Source: an uncultured Anaerolineales bacterium
GTDB lineage: Bacteria > Chloroflexota > Anaerolineae > Anaerolineales > UBA11657
Assembly: GCA_913031335.1 (NCBI GenBank)
Contig: CAJWGI010000009.1
Location: 1-13,648 of the forward strand
Direction of reading: 5' to 3'
Length of the DNA: 13,648 nucleotides
A program made the translations under genes and the position numbers. The notes under the pieces were generated by a model. That model did not search any database, was not told the DNA's origin, and was given only the letters and a program-made list of their open reading frames with translations. Positions within the stretch are counted from its first letter, which is position 1. The number at the start of each line of letters is the position of its first letter. Below, piece by piece: positions 7,466 to 13,588 of this stretch.

Positions 7466-8587
7466 TCAGGCAATTGCCGCCTCCGGATTGACGAAACAAG
7501 CGTAGGGGTCTGACCGCGCTCGCGTCTCGGCATTTTTCGCACGGCGGATAGCTTTATGCAGCGCGGCGCACAGCGCATGCATCGGGATGCCGCCCAGGTC
7601 AGGTTGTCGGCGATAGCAGTCCTCCACCGTGGCGGCTACGCGCTCCGAGTGCCTCGGGTGCCATCGAAGCCGCTCTTCAAGCTCAGCAACCGCGTTTTCA
7701 GCCGTAAAGAAATCGCCGCCGATGTAGACCGCCTTCAGCATGCGTCCCGCAAGAGTGACGCGCACGTCCAGTAATCCGGCCGGGGTCTTCACCTTAGCCG
7801 TACCGCTCGCGTCAGCCACCTCCGTGCGCCGGAAAACCCAAGCGTCACTTCGGTATTTGCTCCGCTCCAACACCTGCGCTTCCCTGCGCTCAGCGGCGGA
7901 GAATTCCGCCGCGGACAACTCAGCGTTGAAAGCCTGTGCGTAGCCATCCGCCACGATTGCGCGCACATCGTCCATACTGATCTCGCGCCCCACCTCGCGC
8001 CGCACCGTGGAAGTGCGCGCGGCAGCGCTCTCAATTTCCTTGTCCGTGATTTTCTCGAAGGGTGTCTTTATAACGTGCAACATCAGGGGGACGTCTAGGT
8101 CCACCAGTACCGACGCGTGGAAGAGCAAACCGCCAGAGGAAGCGCGGAATATGCCGAGCCCCACAAGCTTGCAGCCCTGTACCTCGATATCATTCTTTCG
8201 CCGGAATCGCGCCGCCACCCCCAGACGTTTCAGACCACGCAGCAGTCCGCCAGAAAAGTGCTCCATCAACTCTCGCGCGTGGCAGTAACTGGTGCCCTCT
8301 CGCCCCGGGAGGGTGAGCGCCACGCCAAGCTGCTCCGCGCCCATGATAATCGCGCCGCCGCCAGTCGGACGCCGGTTGACGTCAACACCATGAGCCCGAC
8401 AGTAATCCATGTGGATCTCATTCTCAACGTTCTGAAAGCGGCCAACCAGCGCGCAGTGCGAGCGGTACGTGTACAGCCGCAGCGTGGGTGGCGATGCGCC
8501 GAGCCCGACGCGTTGCGCCAGCGTTTCATCCGCCGCCAATCCGAAGGAGGCAGCCACCCCGTCGTCGGTGATCAAGCGCAAGCGCAC
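7466..8587 (-). CDS. lplA: Lipoate-protein ligase with fused accessory domain (sLpl(AB)-like)
   Basis: The 373-residue protein should activate lipoate or octanoate with ATP and attach it to the carrier lysines. Motifs are RRPTGGG at 72-78 and NDIEVQGCK at 132-140, with the conserved catalytic-type Lys140 followed by LVGLG. The second half (KTPAGLLDVRVTLAG, IGGDFFT) matches the LplB-like accessory domain, so the A and B parts are fused. The GTG at 8587 overlaps the TAG of the third carrier by one base and has GGGTGG five bases before it; a reading from ATG 8686 would bury 33 residues in the carrier gene. The direct position after three carrier genes and before two radical SAM genes makes these carriers its likely substrates. 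The last 45 residues, rich in Arg and Lys, are not typical and have no assigned role. Confidence 0.88.
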   Translation of the reverse strand: MRLRLITDDGVAASFGLAADETLAQRVGLGASPPTLRLYTYRSHCALVGRFQNVENEIHMDYCRAHGVDVNRRPTGGGAIIMGAEQLGVALTLPGREGTSYCHARELMEHFSGGLLRGLKRLGVAARFRRKNDIEVQGCKLVGLGIFRASSGGLLFHASVLVDLDVPLMLHVIKTPFEKITDKEIESAAARTSTVRREVGREISMDDVRAIVADGYAQAFNAELSAAEFSAAERREAQVLERSKYRSDAWVFRRTEVADASGTAKVKTPAGLLDVRVTLAGRMLKAVYIGGDFFTAENAVAELEERLRWHPRHSERVAATVEDCYRRQPDLGGIPMHALCAALHKAIRRAKNAETRARSDPYACFVNPEAAIA

Positions 8588-9027
8588 TATTCCACCCAGC
8601 CCTGCGAGCGATAGCGCTCGATTTCGCCGGCTACCCAGTCCGGCAGCCGGTCGCCCGATACCAACTTCCCGCTCTCGGTCTCCCAATCACGCGGCTGGAT
8701 AGCAACCATCCAGCCGGCCCCGTAGGGGTCGTCATTCACCAGCATCGGGTCGCGCAGCGCCGCCTCGTTGCGCGCCGCCAGTACCCCACTGACGGGCGCA
8801 ATCAGGTCGCCGGTCATCTTGGCGGCCTCAAGAGTTCCAATGGCTTCTCCACGCTGTACGGCATCTCCCACCGCCCGCAGCGATATATAAGCGAGATCGC
8901 CGAGCGACTGCAACCCGAGTGCGTCAATGCCGACACGCACGCGGTCAGTGCCCTCCTGCGGCTGCGTCCACATGTGGTGCGTGGCATCGTAATAACGGTC
9001 ATCCGGAATATCGAATTCAATTGTCAT
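8587..9027 (-). CDS. GcvH-like lipoyl carrier protein, third and most divergent copy
   Basis: This 146-residue protein has the two-hairpin lipoyl domain of GcvH: GDLAYISLRAVGDAVQRGE, then the candidate lipoyl lysine Lys70 in LEAAKMTGD (codon 8820..8818), then APVSGVLAARNEA and DPYGAGWMV. The motif differs from the ES(G/A)KWVGP of the two neighbours, and there is no cysteine at all. I chose ATG 9027, five bases after GGGAGG; the adjacent ATG at 9030 has only two bases of spacing. The start overlaps the end of the second carrier by 11 bases. It may carry the cofactor for a different partner enzyme from the other two, or be the transfer platform during lipoate assembly. The carrier fold is clear; the specific role is unknown. 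Confidence 0.85.
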   Translation of the reverse strand: MTIEFDIPDDRYYDATHHMWTQPQEGTDRVRVGIDALGLQSLGDLAYISLRAVGDAVQRGEAIGTLEAAKMTGDLIAPVSGVLAARNEAALRDPMLVNDDPYGAGWMVAIQPRDWETESGKLVSGDRLPDWVAGEIERYRSQGWVE

Positions 9028-9502
9028 CATTGCCTCCCGGCACTGCTTCATCCACGCATCTGAAGCAGCGGATTTCGTTCGTATCGATTTGTTGTTTCAG
9101 CAGCGCGATCGCTTCCGCGCCGGAATGCAAACTTTCCTGGGCCAATTGCGCCTCAAGTGGCCGCACCCTCACTAGCCAGCCCTCGCCATACGGGTCCCGG
9201 TTTGCAGCGAGCACATCCGCATCGAAAGCCAACCGGTTATTCGCCATAATCTCTGCGTCAAACGGCATTCGAAATGGTCCCACCCATTTCGCGCTCTCGA
9301 TGGTAGCGGCGCTACCGCCAGAGCGCACGGTCTTTCCGGGCATCTTAAAACTAATGTGCATCAGTTTGCCGGAGGCAGTTTGAGCCATGTCCGTCATGCC
9401 GAGAGTCACCTCATCATCGCGCCCAAAGCGCGCCCACACATCATACTCAAGGTGATAGTGCAAATCCGCTGGAATAACACAACCACGGTAGATCGTGTCC
9501 AT
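9017..9502 (-). CDS. LbpA/GcvH-like lipoyl carrier protein, second copy
   Basis: This 161-residue protein has the candidate lipoyl lysine Lys72 in TIESAKWVGP (codon 9289..9287) within a GcvH-type domain: VTLGMTDMAQ, then the lysine hairpin, then MANNRLAF and DPYGEGWLVRVRP. An N-terminal RGCVIP places a cysteine just before the conserved proline, as in the first copy, and the C-terminus carries a second pair in IRCFRC. The ATG at 9502 shares one base with the TGA of the first carrier (TGATG), so the two genes are translationally coupled; a TTG one codon earlier is a less likely start. ESxKWVGP and the N-terminal cysteine recall LbpA of the sHdr sulfur-oxidation pathway more than the glycine-cleavage H protein. 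No other glycine-cleavage gene (P or T protein) is present here. Confidence 0.87.
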   Translation of the reverse strand: MDTIYRGCVIPADLHYHLEYDVWARFGRDDEVTLGMTDMAQTASGKLMHISFKMPGKTVRSGGSAATIESAKWVGPFRMPFDAEIMANNRLAFDADVLAANRDPYGEGWLVRVRPLEAQLAQESLHSGAEAIALLKQQIDTNEIRCFRCVDEAVPGGNDDN

Positions 9503-9948
9503 CAAGTGCTGCTGCTGCAGTCAATCCCCTCCTCTCGCAGAAACACCTGGTATTCAGCCACTGCCTCAGCGCCAGTGACCAGACCTTCGCTGTCGGCTTC
9601 CCAGTCGTTTGGTTCGACGCGGATGAACCACGCCTCGCCATACGGGTCACTGTTCAGCAGTTTCGGGTCAGCGACAACCGCCTCGTTCGAAGCCACAATC
9701 ACCCCATTAACCGGTGACTTGATCGGTCCGACCCACTTGCCGCTCTCCACAGTGCCGGTGCTGCGGCCTTTTTTTACCTTCTTGCCCACCGCCTTCGGCG
9801 TGGCCGTGACGATTATCCCGGCCAGGTGCTGCGCAGCATCCGTCATCCCGATGGTCACCGTGCCATCATCCTCCTTGCGCACCCAGACGTGCTCGCGCAC
9901 CGAGTACAGCAGCTCTTCGGGCACGTTACAGTTGTTCGCTATTCCCAT
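9502..9948 (-). CDS. LbpA/GcvH-like lipoyl carrier protein, first copy
   Basis: This 148-residue carrier keeps the GcvH N-terminus VPEELLYSVREHVWVR but with a cysteine (Cys7) just before it, then VTIGMTDAAQHLAG and the candidate lipoyl Lys71 in TVESGKWVGP (codon 9738..9736), followed by SPVNGVIVASNEA and DPYGEAWFIRVEP. The C-terminus ends in GIDCSSST. In LbpA of sHdr-type sulfur oxidisers the lipoyl arm is thought to carry sulfur between proteins; the ESGKWVGP motif and the GC/NC-x-x-P cysteine point that way as I recall the family. The start is supported by AGGAGAG six bases upstream, which overlaps the stop of the preceding small zinc protein gene. It is the first of three adjacent carrier genes. 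A housekeeping H protein is less likely because its partners are missing. Confidence 0.88.
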   Translation of the reverse strand: MGIANNCNVPEELLYSVREHVWVRKEDDGTVTIGMTDAAQHLAGIIVTATPKAVGKKVKKGRSTGTVESGKWVGPIKSPVNGVIVASNEAVVADPKLLNSDPYGEAWFIRVEPNDWEADSEGLVTGAEAVAEYQVFLREEGIDCSSST

Positions 9949-9957
9949 TAGTCTCTC

Positions 9958-10272
9958 CTATTCACTTCGCAATTCATCCACCTTCACCCCGACAGCATCA
10001 GGGTGTTCGTGCACTACGTGATAGAGCATCTGGTCAAATGCAACCAGCGCTATTTCCTTTCTGAATTCAGACAGGAAGCGCGGGTTGCGGTTGCGCGGCT
10101 TCACCCGATGCCGATAGCTAAGCCCGCACAGCGGGCACGGCACGACGTAGTGCATCTTTCCGCTCTCACTATCAGTCTCGGTGCGCAGCAGGTCATGGTG
10201 GGTGGCCACCATATGGCTGTGGGTGCCATTTAGTCCCCCCATCTCGCTACAATATGGACAGCGCAGTTGCAT
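9958..10272 (-). CDS. Small protein with two Cys/His zinc-finger-like motifs
   Basis: I do not recognise this 104-residue protein as a named family. It has CPYC at 5-8 with His20 and His25/26 after it (C-x2-C-x11-H-x4-H), and CPLC at 46-49 with His85, His88 and His90 near the C-terminus, so two zinc or possibly Fe sites are plausible. Between them lies a basic stretch, RHRVKPRNRNPR. The start is well supported by GGAGG eight bases upstream, placed inside the last codons of the preceding open frame. Its position between the electron-transfer genes and the first carrier suggests a role in the same system: an adaptor, a metal-site assembly factor or a regulator that binds nucleic acid. No prediction is firmer than that. 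Confidence 0.75.
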   Translation of the reverse strand: MQLRCPYCSEMGGLNGTHSHMVATHHDLLRTETDSESGKMHYVVPCPLCGLSYRHRVKPRNRNPRFLSEFRKEIALVAFDQMLYHVVHEHPDAVGVKVDELRSE

Positions 10273-10276
10273 GCAC

Positions 10277-10480
10277 TCAGCCTCCGTTCATGACCAGTGC
10301 ATCGGCCACCAGTTCAGTCACGCTGACGCACTTCACGTGCAGGCCATAAAACTCATTCAAATCACTCAACCTAATCTGGCAATTGGCGCACGTGGTGGCG
10401 ACCATCGAGGCACCACTGCCCGTAATCTGGTTTGCTTTCATCAGGCCACTCTGCAACCGCACGTATTCGTATTCCGGCAT
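10277..10480 (-). CDS. Half CCG domain (HdrB/HdrD/DsrK-type), possible gene remnant
   Basis: The 67 residues from ATG 10480 match the second half of a CCG (cysteine-rich, HdrB/D/DsrK-type) domain: MPEYEYVRLQSG, MKANQITGSGASMV, the closing pair TTCANCQ, and YGLHVKCVSVTELVADAL. The frame runs unbroken upstream to the TAG that ends the membrane Fe-S gene at 10531..10529, and the 16 codons between include GGGGFHS, which looks like the glycine run that normally follows the CC pair, but the CC pair and the first cysteine are absent. No ribosome site precedes the ATG. It may be a remnant of a deleted CCG gene, a tail made by readthrough or frameshift, or a genuine short protein. It ends in GGAGGCTGA, which supplies the ribosome site for the next gene. 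Confidence 0.5.
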   Translation of the reverse strand: MPEYEYVRLQSGLMKANQITGSGASMVATTCANCQIRLSDLNEFYGLHVKCVSVTELVADALVMNGG

Positions 10481-10528
10481 GGAATGAAAACCGCCGCCGC
10501 CAGGCCTGTCGCGATCACATCTATGTCG

Positions 10529-12604
10529 CTAGATTCCATCTGGTGCGCTTTGTCCGTCTCCGATAGCCTCGCTCACCAGCTCGATAATGTCGCGCACGAC
10601 AATCCGACCCTCACTGCCCGTGGTCTTGATCGCATCGGCGTACATGATTACATCTTTCGGGCAAGCGACCACAAACAGCACCGGAACGTCGCCATTCGGG
10701 CGGAGCACGGCTAGCGCCTCGCGGATGCGGTTCTCGGCCGGACGCTCGCCCTCGGGCGTTTCTCCCATCCAGATCTGCCCACCGCCTGCTCCGCAGCAAT
10801 ATGAGTTCTCGCGGTTGCGCGGCATCTCAGTCATGCTGACCCCAAGCCGTCGCAGCAGCTGGCGCGGCGCCTGATAACCACCATTGTAACGCCCGAGATA
10901 GCAGGGGTCATGATAGGTAGCACTATAACCCGAGAGCGGCCACAGCACCTGCAAGCGCCCATGCTCAAACAGCTGCAACAGTATGTTCGTGTAGTGGTGC
11001 ACCGCCCACATGCCGCCGAACTGCGGGTATTCATTTCGAAGCGCATTCAGCGAATGCGGATCGGTGGTAATAATCTCGCTGAACTGGCTTTCACCAAAGG
11101 CGGCCAGATTCTCCTCTACCAGCTGCTCAAACAGTCCCTCCTCGCCAACCCGGCGAACATCGTTGCCCGAATTGCGCTCCGCCTTGGCGAGAATGCCAAA
11201 ATCAACGCCTGCGGCTGTCAACACAGTCGCCACCTGCTGCGTGAGCGGAACCACGCGCTCATCAAAGGAGGCTGTGTCGCCCACAACCCACAGGTACTCC
11301 ACCGGTTCTTTGGTAGCATCTTTCACGTCAAAGTCCAGCGCCTTTGTCCATTTCACGCGTGCGCGGGAACCTTTCCCGAACCAGTTGCCGGATGTAGCGA
11401 GCGATTCCAGCGAGGTCTGCACGCCCGAATCAAGTTCCTCCCCCTCGACAATCATACGGCGCCGCAGGTCGATGATGTCGGCCATCGGCTCGTTGCCCAC
11501 CGGGCAGACGCGCACGCAGGCGTAACAGGTGGTACACGCCCACACCGCCTCCGCACTGATTGCGTGCCCAATCAAGCGCTTCTCCGAGGATGAGCCGCCA
11601 GCCAGCGAGAAGTATTCCTCGTTTATCAAATAGCGCTTATTAACTTCCAGCGCGGACGGCGAAAGCACGCGCCCCTGCGCGTGCGCCGGACACACATCGT
11701 GGCAGCGATTGCACATGATGCACGCATAAGCATCCAGCAGCCGAGGCCAGGTTAAATCCTGCAGGGTGGCAGCCCCGGGTTCGGAATCGCCTGCACCTTC
11801 TGCCGTCGCCGCATCAAGCTGCCCGCGCGGGTTCTGTTTGCCCAGCGCGATGTTGACCGGCGCAACCATCAGATGAATGTGTTTGCTGCACACAAAGTAC
11901 GGGAAGAATACCAAAATCAGCCCAATCGCCAGCCACCAAGTGACGTGAATTCCGCCTCGGAGCGCCGCAGACGACATCCCGCCCAACGCCCCCGCAAGCA
12001 GGCTGGCAAAGGGCATAAAGCCGTCAGGACGACCATGTTCGGCCAGCCTAAAGGCCTGCCCAGTGAGGCGCGCTCCAACGTGCGCAAGAATGAATAGGCC
12101 GACAATCAGCGAATCACGATGGACGCTGCCTTTCATCACTTTGGGATGCACCAGCACACCGTCATTGAAGCGCAGCCGCGGGTCACATCCGAAAAAGCGC
12201 CGCACCATAAAAGCCAGCATTCCGATGAGCGTGAGCACGCTCAGTACGTCGGCGATAAGATTGAAGTCGTTGACGAGCGCCGACCCGCTCGCACCCCCAT
12301 ACACCAGCTCGAACCCGGGCACCCAGCCCTCCAGCACGTCCGTGACGTTTATCAGAAAGAAGTAGCTAAACCCAAAAAAAATGAAGGCGTGAAAGGTACT
12401 CAGTATCGGCCGTGCCCGGAAAATAGTGCGCTGAAGCCCGACGTCAATCAGCGCTCTGACAAAACGTGGGGCGAGGTCGGTGAGTGCGGGCGCGGGGCGA
12501 CCGCTGCGCACAATGCGGAAGATGCCAAAAAACCCGGCGGCCGTTGCGCTTCCGAACACCACGGCCATAATCAGGAAAACAGTCTGTTCGAGGGGAGTGA
12601 GCAT
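10529..12604 (-). CDS. Membrane Fe-S oxidoreductase, ETF:menaquinone oxidoreductase-like (NarI-like cytochrome b, 2x[4Fe-4S], two CCG domains)
   Basis: This 691-residue protein should pass electrons between EtfAB and the quinone pool. The first 260 residues contain about five to six membrane spans with histidines H72, H175, H220, H242 and H244 as heme b ligand candidates, as in NarI. Two cytoplasmic [4Fe-4S] motifs follow: C295-C298-C301-C305 and C357-C360-C363-C367. Residues 437-545 form a CCG domain by its framework (RRVGEEGLF, NEYPQFGG, HHYTNILL) but every expected cysteine is replaced: D443, N478-S479, D515 and S518. The second CCG domain (about 560-680) keeps C568, C603-C604-G and C648 but reads CPKD where CPxC is usual. 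It lies 27 bases after etfA. The direction is inferred from membrane ETF dehydrogenases of this architecture; an HdrDE- or DsrMK-like role is the alternative. Confidence 0.88.
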   Translation of the reverse strand: MLTPLEQTVFLIMAVVFGSATAAGFFGIFRIVRSGRPAPALTDLAPRFVRALIDVGLQRTIFRARPILSTFHAFIFFGFSYFFLINVTDVLEGWVPGFELVYGGASGSALVNDFNLIADVLSVLTLIGMLAFMVRRFFGCDPRLRFNDGVLVHPKVMKGSVHRDSLIVGLFILAHVGARLTGQAFRLAEHGRPDGFMPFASLLAGALGGMSSAALRGGIHVTWWLAIGLILVFFPYFVCSKHIHLMVAPVNIALGKQNPRGQLDAATAEGAGDSEPGAATLQDLTWPRLLDAYACIMCNRCHDVCPAHAQGRVLSPSALEVNKRYLINEEYFSLAGGSSSEKRLIGHAISAEAVWACTTCYACVRVCPVGNEPMADIIDLRRRMIVEGEELDSGVQTSLESLATSGNWFGKGSRARVKWTKALDFDVKDATKEPVEYLWVVGDTASFDERVVPLTQQVATVLTAAGVDFGILAKAERNSGNDVRRVGEEGLFEQLVEENLAAFGESQFSEIITTDPHSLNALRNEYPQFGGMWAVHHYTNILLQLFEHGRLQVLWPLSGYSATYHDPCYLGRYNGGYQAPRQLLRRLGVSMTEMPRNRENSYCCGAGGGQIWMGETPEGERPAENRIREALAVLRPNGDVPVLFVVACPKDVIMYADAIKTTGSEGRIVVRDIIELVSEAIGDGQSAPDGI

Positions 12605-12631
12605 TAGCCCTGGGGTTGGCTCTCTCGATTG

Positions 12632-13588
12632 TTATTCCAGCTTCTCCAGCATCGCCTCGGCCACGTCGAAAAGGTCACAAGTGGAGCCATAATGGGCCAC
12701 ATCGAAAATGGGGGCGTTGGCATCGGTATTCACCGCGATGATCATCTCGGAGTCCTTCATGCCTTCCAGATGTTCCGGAGCACCTGAGATTCCCAGCATC
12801 AGATAGATTTTGGGTTTGACGGCCAAGCCAGACTTGCCCACCTGCCGTGTTTTTGGCAGCCAGCCCGCGTCGGTCACTGGCCGCGATGCAGCTACCTTCG
12901 CTCCCAACGCCTCCGCCAATTCTTCCGCCAACTCTATGTTGTCGTCCCCGCCAATCCCGCGCCCGACTGCCACCAATTTCTCCTGCGCAGTGATATCGAT
13001 GTCTCCATCCTCCGGCGCTATCAGCTTGACGAACCTCGTCTTCAGGCCGTCGAGAGAAACCGGCAACCTAATCTGCTCGGCAGCGGTGCTCCCCCTTCCA
13101 GCCTCGGCGTCTGCCACGCCGGCTAGCACTGTCATCACGACGCTGTCGCCCTGAGGAACCACCTCCGCCATCACTTTCCCGCCATAAATCTGGCTGGTGG
13201 CCAGCATCGCGCCATTCTCAAAGGCAAGGTCGTTAACGTAGGCCACGCACGGCTGCCCGGTTTTCACCGAAAGCCATGCCGCCAGGTCCATGCCCACAGA
13301 TGTGCTCCCCAGCAGTGTCGCGCGCGGAGTTCTTTCCTCCATCAATGCCGCTATCACTTTTGCACACGCTTCAGGATTGAATTCCGCCAGTGCCGGGTCG
13401 TCCACATAAACGGTGGCATCGCTGCCGAATGAACCCGCTAGCCCGGCGGCGTCGCTTCCTAACAGCGCGACCACAACCCTCCCTCCGGTCGCGGCGGCCG
13501 TGTCTTTTGCTTTCGCCACGATCTCATACGAGATTTCGGCGACAACACCGCCGATGTGTTCGGCGATAACGAGAATGTCGTTACTCAT
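12632..13588 (-). CDS. etfA: Electron transfer flavoprotein alpha subunit (FixB/EtfA)
   Basis: This 318-residue subunit binds FAD and takes electrons from a dehydrogenase partner for delivery to the membrane Fe-S protein encoded next. The C-terminal FAD domain has VGRGIGG at 208-214, SRPVTDAGW at 235-243, RQVGKSG at 248-254, GISGAPEH at 266-273 (the usual Gln before His is Glu here) and NTDANAPIF at 287-295. The N-terminal domain (about 1-190) is the usual ETF fold, and the length is normal. ATG 13588 shares bases with the etfB stop in an ATGA overlap, and GAGGA lies five to six bases before it. The sequence alone does not show whether this ETF is of the simple or electron-bifurcating class; the extra FAD site of bifurcating ETFs is in EtfB, mostly outside the window. 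Confidence 0.95.
   Translation of the reverse strand: MSNDILVIAEHIGGVVAEISYEIVAKAKDTAAATGGRVVVALLGSDAAGLAGSFGSDATVYVDDPALAEFNPEACAKVIAALMEERTPRATLLGSTSVGMDLAAWLSVKTGQPCVAYVNDLAFENGAMLATSQIYGGKVMAEVVPQGDSVVMTVLAGVADAEAGRGSTAAEQIRLPVSLDGLKTRFVKLIAPEDGDIDITAQEKLVAVGRGIGGDDNIELAEELAEALGAKVAASRPVTDAGWLPKTRQVGKSGLAVKPKIYLMLGISGAPEHLEGMKDSEMIIAVNTDANAPIFDVAHYGSTCDLFDVAEAMLEKLE

Noticed and set aside
9503..9505. TTG as start of the second carrier
   Set aside because: The next codon is an ATG overlapping the previous stop in TGATG, the more common and coupled arrangement.
9502..9948. Housekeeping glycine cleavage H protein
   Set aside because: No P, T or L protein gene is nearby, three different carriers occur together, and ESGKWVGP with extra cysteines fits LbpA-type proteins better.
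10529..10531. TAG between the membrane gene and the CCG half read as pyrrolysine
   Set aside because: No pyrrolysine genes are visible, and the membrane protein already ends with a complete second CCG domain; ordinary termination is simpler, though readthrough is kept as a finding.
10441..10539. Separate 32-codon gene starting at 10539
   Set aside because: It has no ribosome site at proper distance, no recognisable protein features and overlaps the CCG half in another frame; kept only as part of the frameshift idea.
10529..12604. DsrK or sHdrB2 subunit
   Set aside because: The N-terminal NarI-like membrane part and the two CCG domains on one chain beside etfBA match ETF:quinone oxidoreductases better than soluble HdrB or DsrK.
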